Positions 35,635-46,591 of a stretch of 64,000 nucleotides of DNA are shown one piece after another. Each line of letters starts with the position of its first letter. Position 1 is the first letter of the stretch. A program made the position numbers and the translations under genes. A model generated the notes under the pieces. The model saw only the letters and a list, made by a program, of their open reading frames with translations, made no database searches and was not told the origin of the DNA. The stretch comes from Pseudomonadota bacterium (GTDB lineage Bacteria; Myxococcota_A; UBA796; UBA9615), in contig JAAESI010000213.1 of assembly GCA_024229515.1 (NCBI GenBank), positions 1 through 64,000 of the forward strand, read 5' to 3'.

Positions 35635-36531
35635 TCAGTCGGACGTGAACGAGGCGTTCATCGTGCCGTTGAGGCTCCACGCGGCGTAGCTGGGCGCCTC
35701 CGCGTCGTAGGTGATGCGCCACAGCAGCAGCAGGCCGAGCTGACCGTCGAGCAGGCCCGCGGGGGTGCCCGGCGCGCCGTAGATACCCCACAGCGGGACC
35801 AGGCCCGTCGAACCCGGGGGCGGCGGCGAGGTGGCGCTCAGGCCAAGCCCCTCCCAGTACCCGCCCGGAGTCTCGGCGGAGTACCCGATGTACAGCCCCT
35901 GAACGCCCGCGTCCGTCATGTTCTGGTTGAGCGACGAAGCCGTCGTAGTCGAGCTGATGGAGATGCCGTTGCTGATCGCGACGCCCATCTCGACCAGCGC
36001 CTGCGGCTCGAGCAGGTCGCCCATGATGCCGGGGTTGGTCAGCAGTTCGCCGACGTTGTCCTGGTCGGCGAGGTGGGTCTCGGGCACGCAGGGCGTCGTG
36101 ATGTCGAGGCTCGTGCTCGTGACGTCCGTGACGTTGAGGATCTGCAGCTCGGCGGTGCACAGCGGGCAGGTCGCGCCGACGGCGTTCTCACCGATGTCGA
36201 CGGTCGCCTGGAACTCGTAGGCCTGCTGGCAGACCTCGACGGTGGCCTTCTCGTCGCTCCAGTAGCTGAGGATCCAGGTCCCGGTGGCGCTGGAGGTGCC
36301 CTCGGGCAGCTCGGTGGAGGCGTCGTCGTCGTCCGAGAAGTCGTCGTCGTCCGAGAAGTCGTCGTCGTCCTTGGCGTCGTCGTCGTCCGTGGCGTCGTCG
36401 TCGTCCGTGGCGTCGTCGTCGTCCGTGGCGTCGTCGTCATCGTCGTCGGTGCTGGGCTGGCGGACGGGCCCGCAGGCCGCAATCACGATGGCGAGGAGGA
36501 GGAGAAAAGCGAGTCTGCTGAGAGCGGTCAT
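35635..36531 (-). CDS. Asp-hexapeptide-repeat lipoprotein
   Basis: A 298-residue lipoprotein; ATG 36531 has SD GGAG and gives a lipobox at Cys20 (IVIAAC). Directly after it, about 50 residues consist of near-perfect hexapeptides DDDDAT (variants DDDDAK, DDDDFS), encoded by GAC tracts at about 36320-36450. The remaining ~220 residues form an unrecognised beta-rich domain with two CxxC-like pairs (ATCPLCTAELQI) and a Gly/Pro-rich middle. No known family. It lies 10 bp downstream of the hybrid kinase stop in sequence, but being on the same strand it is transcribed before the kinase. Confidence 0.83.
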   Translation of the reverse strand: MTALSRLAFLLLLAIVIAACGPVRQPSTDDDDDDATDDDDATDDDDATDDDDAKDDDDFSDDDDFSDDDDASTELPEGTSSATGTWILSYWSDEKATVEVCQQAYEFQATVDIGENAVGATCPLCTAELQILNVTDVTSTSLDITTPCVPETHLADQDNVGELLTNPGIMGDLLEPQALVEMGVAISNGISISSTTTASSLNQNMTDAGVQGLYIGYSAETPGGYWEGLGLSATSPPPPGSTGLVPLWGIYGAPGTPAGLLDGQLGLLLLWRITYDAEAPSYAAWSLNGTMNASFTSD

Positions 36532-36566
36532 GGGGTGCTCCAATCGCGCAGGAGCATACACAAGGC

Positions 36567-38909
36567 TCAGCGAAGGATGACGCGCAGCCTTTGACCCGGT
36601 CGGATCGTGTCGCCCCGAAGCTCGTTCCAGGCCATCAGCTCATCGACGCTGACGCCGTACTTCTTGGAGATGGCTCCGAGGGTGTCGCCGGACTGCACCT
36701 GGTAGTCGATCGTGCGCTCACTCGCGCCGGTCCCCCCGTTGCCGGGGTAGACCGTCAGCTTCTGGCCGACGCTGATCGAGGTGCCCCGGATGCTGTTGCC
36801 CGTTTGGATGGAGTCGACCGAGGTCCGGTACTTCTCCGCGATCTGCGACAGGGTGTCCCCGCGCGCGACCGTATGGACCACCGGTGATCCGCCGCGCCCC
36901 GACGCGACCACCTTCAGCTTCTGACCGACGGAGATGCGGTCGCTGGTCAGCGAGTTGATGCGCATCAACTCCTTCGTCGTCATCCCGTACCGAGACGCGA
37001 TCGTCGACAGCGTGTCGCCGGACTTCACCGCGTAGCGGGTGGTCGGGTCGACCGGCGGGTCGGGGCGGAGCCGAACCCTGTCGCCAGGGTGCAGCACGTG
37101 CTTGCTCCCGAACTTGTTGAGCCGTCGGAGCTCGCTGACGCTCGTCCCATGCTTCGTCGCGATCTCGTAGAGGGAGTCCCCGCGCGACACCGTGTGCCAC
37201 GTCGTCTTGGGGCCGGCGCCGCTGGTGGAACGCTTCGCCGGAGCCGAATCCGAAGCGGACGAGGCCGACGCGGTACGGACCGTCGCCGTGGGCTTGGCAT
37301 CCCCTTCACCCGCCGTGAGCACGGTCAGCTTCTGGCCGATCCGCAGCACGTCGCCGGTGATGCCGTTGCGCTCCCGCAGTTGCGCCACGCTCATGCCGTA
37401 CTTCTTGCCGATCACCGACAACGTCTCGCCCTTGGCCACCACGTGGGTGATCTCGCGGCTCCCGAGGGCCTCGGCGCGCACGGGGATGAGCAGCCGCTGG
37501 CCGACCCGGAGCTTGCGCGGGTCCTTGATCCCGTTCATCCGCTGCACGGCCTTGGAGGGCACGTCGAACTTGCTCGCGATCTGCCCCAGGGTGTCGCCGC
37601 GGCGGACCTTGTAGCGAACGAAGGTGGTGCGCTCGTCCTGGGGGATCTTCTTGAACGCCGCCGCGAACGTCTCGGACGTGCCCAACGGGATGTTCAGCGA
37701 GTAGTTGGCGACTCCCGGGGGCGTGTAGCCGCGCCGCAGCGCCGGGTTCATCGCCTCCACCTGCTCGACCGTCAGGCCGAGGATGTCGGCGGCGACGCGC
37801 AGGTCGGTCGCCTCCGGCACAGACACGGTGTCGAACGCCCACGCATCCAGCACGTCGTCCGGCTTGATCTCCTCGGTCAGGCCGTACCGGTCCGCGTACT
37901 TCGCCAGGATCGCCGCCGCCATGATCTTCGGGACGTAGTTCTTGGTCTCGGGCTTGAGGTAGTTGCGGCCCGAGGCCGACATCTCCCAGAAGTCCTCGGT
38001 GCCGTACATGTCGATGGCGCGGCTGATCTTGCCGGGGCCGGCGTTGTAGGCGGCCGAGGCCAGGTGCCAGTGGTCGAACCGCTTGTGCAGGTCGCTCATG
38101 AACCGGATGGCCGAATCCGTCGCCATCACCGGGTCACGCCGCTCGTCCACCCACCAGTTGTTCTGCAGCCCGTAGGCCTTGCCCGTGCTGGAGATGAACT
38201 GCCAGATGCCGACGGCGCTGGCGTGCGACGTCGCGTACGGGTTGAAGCCCGACTCGATCATCGACTGGTACAGCAGATCCTCGGGGAGACCGGCCTCCCG
38301 CAGCTTCGGCACCACCAGCGGGCGGTACCGCTCGGCTCGGGCCAACCACCGGACGTACCAGCGGCGCCCGCGCGTGAGGAAGTAGACCATCCAGTCCTGC
38401 GTGCGCTGGTTGAGCACGATCGGGTAGTCGAAGTCGTCCGCGTTGACGAGGTCCAGGTACAGCGGCGGGTCGCCCAGGGCATCCACCGGATCGGCGTAGA
38501 TGTCGGTCGAGGGGTGCATCAGTTGATCGTCGGCGCCGAACCAGGCGCGGGCGTCATCGGACTCGGCCGTGAGCTCCTCGGCAGCTTCCCGGATGAGGTC
38601 GACGTCGTGCGGCTCGAGGCCGTCGAGGATCTCCGCGAGGATCGCTTCGAGGTCGGCCGGCTCGGCTTCGACGTCGATCTCCGGCTCCTTGAAGCAGGTC
38701 GCCGCTTCCTCCCCCTCACAGCGAATGCGGTCGAGGATCTCCGAACGAACCGGAGCCTTCGTCTTCTTGGGCTTTGGTTGGATCTTGAGCGCCAACCGTG
38801 GACGACTGTCGTCGCCGTCTGTGGACGAAGCCGCCCAAGCCCCTGAAGGGCCTAGGAGAAACGCCAACAGGGCGGCTGTGAAGATCCCACTTCGGAGGCA
38901 CCGGTGCAT
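36567..38909 (-). CDS. mltD: Membrane-bound lytic murein transglycosylase with six LysM repeats
   Basis: A 780-residue exported muramidase of the MltD type. The ATG chosen starts a signal peptide (MHRCLRSGIFTAALLAFLLG). After an acidic region comes the goose-lysozyme-like SLT domain (~190-330): LLYQSMIESGFNPYA (catalytic Glu), SAVGIWQFISSTGKAYGL, HLASAAYNAGPGKI. Six LysM peptidoglycan-binding repeats follow to the very C-terminus (each RGDTLGQIA, GETLSVIG, GDSLYEIA or alike). Usual MltD has two or three. It cleaves glycan strands in the periplasm; the six LysM repeats suggest firm or processive wall binding. No lipobox, unlike E. coli MltD. Confidence 0.9.
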   Translation of the reverse strand: MHRCLRSGIFTAALLAFLLGPSGAWAASSTDGDDSRPRLALKIQPKPKKTKAPVRSEILDRIRCEGEEAATCFKEPEIDVEAEPADLEAILAEILDGLEPHDVDLIREAAEELTAESDDARAWFGADDQLMHPSTDIYADPVDALGDPPLYLDLVNADDFDYPIVLNQRTQDWMVYFLTRGRRWYVRWLARAERYRPLVVPKLREAGLPEDLLYQSMIESGFNPYATSHASAVGIWQFISSTGKAYGLQNNWWVDERRDPVMATDSAIRFMSDLHKRFDHWHLASAAYNAGPGKISRAIDMYGTEDFWEMSASGRNYLKPETKNYVPKIMAAAILAKYADRYGLTEEIKPDDVLDAWAFDTVSVPEATDLRVAADILGLTVEQVEAMNPALRRGYTPPGVANYSLNIPLGTSETFAAAFKKIPQDERTTFVRYKVRRGDTLGQIASKFDVPSKAVQRMNGIKDPRKLRVGQRLLIPVRAEALGSREITHVVAKGETLSVIGKKYGMSVAQLRERNGITGDVLRIGQKLTVLTAGEGDAKPTATVRTASASSASDSAPAKRSTSGAGPKTTWHTVSRGDSLYEIATKHGTSVSELRRLNKFGSKHVLHPGDRVRLRPDPPVDPTTRYAVKSGDTLSTIASRYGMTTKELMRINSLTSDRISVGQKLKVVASGRGGSPVVHTVARGDTLSQIAEKYRTSVDSIQTGNSIRGTSISVGQKLTVYPGNGGTGASERTIDYQVQSGDTLGAISKKYGVSVDELMAWNELRGDTIRPGQRLRVILR

Positions 38910-39182
38910 AGTCGCCAATATTGTCACATTTTCCCCATGAAGGCCTCGAAATCGATCCGCTCGGCGAGCCAATTGCTCAACCGGTCCGCGTACTTGCCCC
39001 CAATCGAACGATGTCCGTCGTTTTGCCGAGAATGACCGTGAAGGCCCGTGTTAGAAACCCCGTCGCAGCACGCAACGGTCCCCCGCAAGAAGGTCAGGCT
39101 TTCGGGAACGGTCGTCACCAGTCTCACTGGGGTAGATCGACGGATCGGTGCGCGCGGGGCGCAACTCGGGGAGCGAGCCGCG
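38910..39182. other. Divergent intergenic region, AT-richer than surroundings
   Basis: A 273-bp gap between the divergent transglycosylase and NtrB-like genes, so it should hold both promoters. No clear -35/-10 or -24/-12 site could be assigned. On the minus strand an open stretch to a stop at 38924 reads sensibly for ~25 codons (KYADRLSNWLAERIDFEAFM) but has no good start codon, so it may be a remnant. Nothing else seen. Confidence 0.4.
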
Positions 39183-40291
39183 ATGGATGAGAACCTGATC
39201 GAGCACCTACCAGACGGCGTTCTGCTGATCGAAGACGAAGCTGTGCGCTTCGCTTCCGGTCGCGCCGCCGAGGTGCTTGGAATCAGCGTCCGCCGGATGA
39301 CCGGCGCCCCGTTGGCCGAGGTGCTGCCCGCGGACGCCGCCGAGGTGATCACCCGGGTGCTCGGCGGCGCAAGCTCGTGCACCGTCCGCAACCTGGTCTG
39401 GGACCGTCCTTCCGCCGCTCGTCGTGTCACCGTCACCGGCACCCCCGGTCCTGGCCCGAACCAGGTCGTCGTGGTCGTCGTCGACGCCGCCGATCCCGTC
39501 GGTCACGCCGCCGCCGAAGGTTTCCGCCGCCGCCTGGCCTGGCTGGACAGCCTCGCCGCCGGCATGGCGCACGAAATCCGCAACCCGCTGGGCGGCATTC
39601 GTGGCGCCGCGCAGCTTCTCCGTCGGGATCCCGAACCTGCTGATCACGACGAGCTCACCCACCTGATCATTCAGGAAGCAGATCGCATCGATTCCCTCGT
39701 CGAGCAGTTGATGGGGCTGACCCGCCCCCGCCCGCTGAAGCGCGCCGCCGTCTCCCTGAACGCGCTCGTGCACGACGAGGTCGCCCTCGTGCGGGCCCGC
39801 TTCGGCCGAGACCCGGTCAGCTGGGACCTCGACCTGGACCCCTCCCTGCCGGAGGTCGAGGGCGACCCCGAGCGCCTCCGCGAAGCCGTCGGCAACCTCG
39901 TCCGCAACGCCCAGGAGGCAGCCGCAGGGAAGGTCACGGTGCGCACCCGCATCGACGCCGGGGGGCACCTCGCGGGCGAAGGCTTCGACCGCGGCGTGAG
40001 CCTGCGCCTCGAAGTCACCGACGACGGCCCCGGCATCGAGCCGACGCAGGCCGCGCACCTGTTCGACCCCTTCATGACGACGAAGCAGGAAGGCTCCGGC
40101 CTTGGCCTCTTCGTCACCCGACTCGCGATCGAGGACCACAAGGGCCTCATCCACATCGACCCTCGACCGGGCCTGGGCGCACGCTTCAGCGTCGTCCTGT
40201 CCCAGCATCTGCCGCCGTCCGCCGACGCCGAAGCTGAATCCGATCAACGATCCGCCCGATCGCTGACTTTGCGCCTGGAGCCGCTCACCTG

Positions 40292-40292
<1 letters not shown>
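39183..40292 (+). CDS. NtrB-like sensor histidine kinase
   Basis: A 369-residue soluble kinase. PAS domain (~1-105, LIEHLPDGVLLIEDEAVRF), HisKA (~125-190) with AGMAHEIRNPLGGIRGAA (phospho-His), HATPase (~215-350) with GNLVRNAQEA, TDDGPGIEP, and GSGLGLFVTRLAIE. This is the layout of NtrB. The Met at 39183 was preferred to upstream codons because of GGGGAGCGAG. The stop overlaps the ATG of the NtrC-type regulator, its presumed partner. Whether the signal is nitrogen cannot be told; no glnA or amtB is near. Confidence 0.92.
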
Positions 40293-41757
<1,465 letters not shown>

Positions 41758-41761
<4 letters not shown>

Positions 41762-42405
41762 TCGCCGGTCTCTACGGCATGGTCGATGCGTCGGCCAGCC
41801 CCTCCCGCAGCCACCTCGACATCGCCCAGGCGCTCTTGAGCGCTGGCGTGCGCGTGCTCCAGCTCCGGATGAAGGGGGCGAGCGACCGGGAGTTGACCGA
41901 TGTGCTCGATCAGCTGGTCCCGCAGATGGGGGACGCGACCCTGATCCTCAACGATCGTGTCGACCTCGCGCTCCGCTACCCCGGGGTCGGCGTGCACCTG
42001 GGCCAGGACGATCTCGATCCGGCGGAGGCGCGGGCCCAACTGGGACCGGATCGGGTGCTGGGCTGGTCGACCCACACGCTGGAGCAGGTTCGGACCGCCG
42101 CCGAGCTCCCAATTCAGTACGTGGGGTTCGGTCCAATCTACAGCGCGGCAGGAAAACATCGCTTCAGTGGAGACGCCCGAACGCCGATGGGGTCCGTTGG
42201 ACTCGATGGTTTGCGCGCTGCCGTGGAAGCCGCCGAGTTGCCCGTCGTCGCGATCGGCGGGATAAATGAGGTGAATCTTCCTGGTGTCCTGAGCACCGGC
42301 GTCCCCAGTGTCGCCGTCATCGCCGCAGTCGCGGCGGCCCCGGACATGAGGCAGGCCGCCGGCCGCATCCAGGATGCGTTCGCGCGGCGAAAGGACGGAC
42401 TGTAA
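41758..42405 (+). CDS. thiE: Thiamine-phosphate synthase
   Basis: A 215-residue TIM-barrel enzyme joining HMP-PP and thiazole phosphate to give thiamine monophosphate. The motifs are VRVLQLRMKGASDREL, LILNDRVDLAL, GVHLGQDDL, VGFGPIYSAAGKH and VVAIGGINEVNL. GTG start overlaps the regulator stop (GTGA), an odd operon position for a thiamine gene; no other thi gene is in the window. Its TAA overlaps the ATG of the next lipoprotein. No TPP riboswitch was recognised upstream, as expected inside an operon. Confidence 0.88.
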
Positions 42406-43349
42406 TGCGCCACCTGCTGCTCGCTCTGCTGCTTGCTCTCCCCTTCGTCGGTTGCGGACCGGACGACGACGATCCGTTCGGGCGGGGAGGCACCCCCACG
42501 GACGACGACGACGGCACCGAAGACGTCGACCCCGAGGACATCAGCGGCTGGGTGGAGTTCCGACGCCGCAGCATCGAGAGCGCGGAGAACACGGTCGACG
42601 TGATCGCCTTTGCCGCCTACTGGCAGCCGCTCCCGGTGGAGTTCGGCGCGCCGGTGCCCCAGGAGACGGACCAGTGCACCTCCGGCACCAACCAGCCGGA
42701 CCTGTTCGACCTGCCCCAGCACGAGAACGACGTCGGCGACACGATCATCGAACTGCAGGACGACGAAGAGGTGTTGCTGGACGAGATCGACCCGGAGTTG
42801 AACCGCTTCTTCGCCGAGGTCGGCACGGAGTCCTGGGAGCCCGAGCAGGAGTACACCATCCGCATCACCGGCGGCGCCGACGGCGAAGCGGCGAGCTTCG
42901 ACGGCGCGCTCGGCACGCCCGAGGTGATGGCCCTGACGGACGCGGTCACCCAGGTCGCCGACGGACTGCTCGTCCGCTGGTTCGGCCAGAACAGCAACGG
43001 CCACGTGGAGCTCCGGTTCGTCGGTGAACCGCTGGACGTCGAGGGCAAGGACGAGGGCGCGGTTCGCTGGGTCGCGTGCCGACTTCACGACGACGGCCAG
43101 CACACCATCGAGTACTCCAACTTCGACGTGTTCGACGGCGACGTGACCCTGATGACGCTCACCCGGAAGCGCTCGACCGACTTCGAGTACGCGCCCAACC
43201 GGATCGCCCGCGCCGTGGGCTCCTCGGTGGTCCACAACCAGTACGTCTTCGCCGAACTGCCGGGCGACGACGACGACTCGGGCCATCACCCCGACGATGA
43301 CGACGACGACGATTCCGCGGAGCACGACGACGACGACTCCGCGGACTGA
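42405..43349 (+). CDS. Lipoprotein with Asp-rich stretches at both ends
   Basis: A 314-residue lipoprotein (MRHLLLALLLALPFVGC, Cys 17) followed by GPDDDDPFGRGG and PTDDDDGTED. The central ~220 residues form an unrecognised domain with mixed alpha/beta character. The C-terminus ends in DDDDD blocks separated by SAEH, SGHH and SAD, that is, an acidic tail as well as the usual N-terminal acidic linker. Start ATG overlaps the thiE TAA by one base. No function can be assigned. Confidence 0.83.
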   Translation: MRHLLLALLLALPFVGCGPDDDDPFGRGGTPTDDDDGTEDVDPEDISGWVEFRRRSIESAENTVDVIAFAAYWQPLPVEFGAPVPQETDQCTSGTNQPDLFDLPQHENDVGDTIIELQDDEEVLLDEIDPELNRFFAEVGTESWEPEQEYTIRITGGADGEAASFDGALGTPEVMALTDAVTQVADGLLVRWFGQNSNGHVELRFVGEPLDVEGKDEGAVRWVACRLHDDGQHTIEYSNFDVFDGDVTLMTLTRKRSTDFEYAPNRIARAVGSSVVHNQYVFAELPGDDDDSGHHPDDDDDDDSAEHDDDDSAD

Positions 43350-43362
43350 TACAGATCCCTGG

Positions 43363-44766
43363 TTGTCCGTTGATGTCCTGAGAGCCCTCGCGGGCCGCCC
43401 CGGCGGTCTGTGGTTCGACACCTCCAGCCCGGTCGGAAGCTCCGGAACGGCGTCCTTCGCCTCGTGCGAGCCCGCCGTCTGGCTGCGCGGCTGCGGTCCG
43501 ATCCTGGAGATCTTCCCCGGCCCCTCCGGAGACCGCGGCTGGCTCCGCCGCATCCACGCCGCCGACCCCGGCCCCGGCGCCTCCTACGAACGCCTCGCCC
43601 ACATCGCCCGCAGGCTGCGCGTGCCCCTTCCCGTGCCGAACGTGGCCGACGCCACCCCCCGCTTCCGGGGTGGGTTCGCGGGCTGCTTCTCGTACGACCT
43701 GGGCCGGCGCTTCGAGGACCTCCCGGCGCTGCTCGGAGCCGACCTCCCCTGGGACTTCCTCGTCGGGCTCTACGACGAAGGCGCGGAACTCGATGGGGAC
43801 GATCTCCGGTGGGTCTCCCTGCCGGGGGTCGAGCCTCGGCTCCAGGCGTTGGTGCAGACCCCTTCGGCCCCCCTCACCGACGTGGGGGCCGACGCAGATC
43901 CGATCCCCGAGATGACGGAACCGGAGCACGCCGCTCGGGTCGCCGAGATCCGCGAGCACATCGCCGCCGGCACCATCTACCAGGCCAACCTGACGTTTCG
44001 TTTCAGCGCCCCGGCGGCCCACCCGGACGCGCCCCTGGCGACCTTCTGCCGGCTTCGTGACGCGAACCCGGCCCCCTACGGCGCCTACCTGGACCTGCCC
44101 GGCGCAACCCTCGTGTCGGCCTCGCCCGAGAGCTTCCTGGACCTGACGACCGCGGGGCACGTTCGATCGCGTCCGATCAAAGGCACCGCCCCCCGGGGAG
44201 CGTCACCGCCGGAGGACCGCGCCCGGAGCGAGGCGCTGTTGGCCTCGCCGAAGGATCGCGCCGAACTGTCGATGATCGTCGACCTCGTCCGCAACGACGT
44301 CGGCCGCGTCTGCGTGCCCGGGTCGGTGGACCGCCACCCCACGCTCCGACCGGAAGCCCACCCCACCGTCTGGCACCTCGTCGGCGACGTGCGCGGACGC
44401 ATCGCTCCGGGGCGTGACGCGTTCGATCTGCTGCGCGCCTCCTTCCCCCCCGGTTCGTGCATCGGCGCCCCCAAGATTCGGGCCATGGCGGTGCTGGAGG
44501 AGCTCGAGCGAAGCCGCCGCGGGCCGTACACCGGAGCCCTGGGTTGGATCGGCCTGGATGGGGCGATGGCGCTGTCCGTGGCCATCCGCACGATGGTCTT
44601 CCGGGAGGGTCGCGTCAGCTACGGCGTGGGGGGCGGAATCGTCTACGACAGCGACGCCCCGAGCGAGTGGCAGGAGGCGCTCCTGAAGGGTCGAGCGCTG
44701 GCGGGGGCTTTGCGATCCCTTGACACGCGCCCCCGTGCGGGGATGATCGGGCACGCAAGAACGTAG
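43363..44766 (+). CDS. pabB: Aminodeoxychorismate synthase component I
   Basis: A chorismate-binding enzyme of ~467 residues. The C-terminal domain motifs are AGTIYQANLTFRFSA, SASPESFLDL, SRPIKGTAPRG (PIKGT as in PabB), ELSMIVDLVRNDVGRVC, PPGSCIGAPKIRAM and SYGVGGGIVYDSDAPSEW. It makes 4-amino-4-deoxychorismate for folate with a PabA partner, which is not in the window. The start is uncertain: TTG 43363 lies 14 bp after the preceding stop and begins near the family's usual N-terminus; ATG 43297 would translate the Asp repeat of the lipoprotein in another frame as a Thr run, so was rejected. No good SD. Confidence 0.87.
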   Translation: MSVDVLRALAGRPGGLWFDTSSPVGSSGTASFASCEPAVWLRGCGPILEIFPGPSGDRGWLRRIHAADPGPGASYERLAHIARRLRVPLPVPNVADATPRFRGGFAGCFSYDLGRRFEDLPALLGADLPWDFLVGLYDEGAELDGDDLRWVSLPGVEPRLQALVQTPSAPLTDVGADADPIPEMTEPEHAARVAEIREHIAAGTIYQANLTFRFSAPAAHPDAPLATFCRLRDANPAPYGAYLDLPGATLVSASPESFLDLTTAGHVRSRPIKGTAPRGASPPEDRARSEALLASPKDRAELSMIVDLVRNDVGRVCVPGSVDRHPTLRPEAHPTVWHLVGDVRGRIAPGRDAFDLLRASFPPGSCIGAPKIRAMAVLEELERSRRGPYTGALGWIGLDGAMALSVAIRTMVFREGRVSYGVGGGIVYDSDAPSEWQEALLKGRALAGALRSLDTRPRAGMIGHART

Positions 44767-44836
44767 GTTAGAAAAAGTTTTCCCCCTTCTCGCAGTCGCC
44801 GGTTCAAGGGTTGGAAGCTTTCTGGAGGTTCAGCAC

Positions 44837-46534
44837 GTGGTCTTTTCGCGAAAGACGATTTCGATTCTCATCGCAGCCAGCACGGCCCTTACGGCGGTCG
44901 GTTGCTCCGAGACGGTTCTCATCAGCAACCCCGGCACGGTTCCGCCCACCCGCGTGAACGCCATCATCGAGGTTGAGACGGACCACCCCACGGATCCGCA
45001 CACGCTGGACTTCGGTGAGGTCTACGCCGGCGAGACCCGGGAGAAGGAATTCACGATCCGCAACGTGGGCGACGACACGCTGCAGGTTCAGGATCTGGAG
45101 CTGAGCAACAACGCCAGCTTCGAGATCACGAACCAGGGCGAGTACGCGCAGCTGCTCGCGCCCAACGCCTCGACCATCGTGACCGTGGCCTACAACCCGG
45201 TCCAGGACGAGCACATCGAGGGCACGCTGCTGGTCGCCAGCAACGACCGCGACAACCCGCAGGTTCCGGTCCGGCTGCTCGCCGAGGGGCTCGCCCCCGC
45301 AGTCGACGTCAGCCCCCCCAGCTACGACTTCGGCAACCTCGAGCTCGGCTGCGTGAACCAGGTCGAGATCACGATCTCCAACGTCGGTCGCGCGCCCCTG
45401 GACATCTTCGCCATCTACTTCGAGGACCTCGCGGACACCGGTGAGCTGACGCTCGCCAACGGCAACCCGCAGGTCGACGGCGACTCCGATGGCGACGGCG
45501 AAGACGACATCGACTTCACGTTGAACCCGTCCGAGTCGACCACGGTCACGATTCACTACACGCCCATCAACGTGGAGCCGGACTCCGGCATCCTCAGCGT
45601 CTTCACGAACACGCCCGCCGAGCCCGATGAGGGCACCACGGCGCAGCAGTTCGGCATCGCGCACCTGGGCAGCACGAACATCGACGAGTACCTCCAGGAG
45701 GGCAACAACTCGACCGACATCCTGTTCACGGTCGACAACTCCTGCTCCATGAGCGACGAGCAGTCCGCGCTGGCGGTCAACTTCGCTTCGTTCCTGCAGA
45801 TCGTCGACGCGCTCGACATCGACTACCACCTCGGCGTCGCCACCACCGACATCGGTGACGGCGGTCAGCTGCAGGGTTCGGTGCCGATCATCACGCCGAG
45901 CACCCCCGACCCGGGCGGTACGTTCAGCGCCAACGTCAACCTGGGCATCAACGGCTCGGGCATCGAGCAGGGCTTCCACAACGCGTGGCAGGCGCTCGAG
46001 GCGGCGGTCAACAACGTCGGCGTCAACGGCGGCTTCCTCCGCGACGAGGCGGGCCTGCGGCTCATCATGGTGTCGGACGAGCAGGAGCAGAGCTCCTCGG
46101 TCATGGGCTGGAGCCCGGTCGACTACATCGGCTACTACCAGAGCCTCAAGGCCAACCCGGAGCACCTCGTGGTCTCCGACATCACGGGCGGCATGACGGG
46201 CTGCTCGGGCGCGGGCGGCTCGGCCTCCTCGGGCTCGGACTACGTCACCGGCACGAACATGACGGGCGGCATCAGCGCGTCCATCTGCGACCCCAACTGG
46301 GTCAGCACGCTGAGCGCGCTGGGCTGGCTGTCGCAGTCCTTCGCGGACACGTTCGAGCTGAGCCAGACGCCGGTCGAGGACACCATCGAGGTGCGCCTCA
46401 ACGACGTCCCGGTGTTCGTCGGTTGGGTCTACGACTCCGCCCTGAACGCCATCGTGTTCGATGTCGACCACGTCCCGGAGAACGGTGACGGACTCGAGAT
46501 CGAGTACACGGTGCTCGGCGACTGCTCCGACTGA
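44837..46534 (+). CDS. ASH-domain and VWA-domain surface lipoprotein
   Basis: A 565-residue lipoprotein (GTG start with SD TGGAGG, 8 bp; lipobox LTAVGC, Cys 23). Two ASH/choice-of-anchor-D type Ig-like domains (~45-155, DFGEVYAGETREKEFTIRNV; ~158-275, YDFGNLELGCVNQVEITISN) precede a VWA-type domain (~290-500) whose MIDAS begins FTVDNSCSMSD (DxSxS intact) and includes RLIMVSDEQEQ. The C-terminal ~60 residues are a small beta unit with a final Cys. Likely a cation-dependent adhesion or sensor protein on the outer surface. A diverged, broken paralogue is found at 48486-50101. No long Asp linker, unlike other lipoproteins here. Confidence 0.88.
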   Translation: MVFSRKTISILIAASTALTAVGCSETVLISNPGTVPPTRVNAIIEVETDHPTDPHTLDFGEVYAGETREKEFTIRNVGDDTLQVQDLELSNNASFEITNQGEYAQLLAPNASTIVTVAYNPVQDEHIEGTLLVASNDRDNPQVPVRLLAEGLAPAVDVSPPSYDFGNLELGCVNQVEITISNVGRAPLDIFAIYFEDLADTGELTLANGNPQVDGDSDGDGEDDIDFTLNPSESTTVTIHYTPINVEPDSGILSVFTNTPAEPDEGTTAQQFGIAHLGSTNIDEYLQEGNNSTDILFTVDNSCSMSDEQSALAVNFASFLQIVDALDIDYHLGVATTDIGDGGQLQGSVPIITPSTPDPGGTFSANVNLGINGSGIEQGFHNAWQALEAAVNNVGVNGGFLRDEAGLRLIMVSDEQEQSSSVMGWSPVDYIGYYQSLKANPEHLVVSDITGGMTGCSGAGGSASSGSDYVTGTNMTGGISASICDPNWVSTLSALGWLSQSFADTFELSQTPVEDTIEVRLNDVPVFVGWVYDSALNAIVFDVDHVPENGDGLEIEYTVLGDCSD

Positions 46535-46556
46535 TTCGGTAGCGAACCACTGTAGG

Positions 46557-46580
46557 AACGGCGGTCTTCGGGCCGCCGTT
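46557..46580. terminator. Intrinsic-type terminator hairpin with UUCG tetraloop
   Basis: AACGGCGG, one mismatch/wobble, C-TTCG-G, then CCGCCGTT makes a stem of about ten pairs closed by the very stable cUUCGg tetraloop. It sits between the convergent ASH-VWA and TSUP genes and could serve both. The following T-rich stretch is short (TTTCT), so Rho-independent efficiency is uncertain. Confidence 0.75.
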
Positions 46581-46591
46581 TCTGCTTGGGG

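Noticed and set aside
43297..43362. ATG 43297 as the pabB start
   Set aside because: The region would translate an Asp-repeat in another frame as a Thr run and would overlap the previous gene by 53 bp; the family N-terminus begins near 43363.
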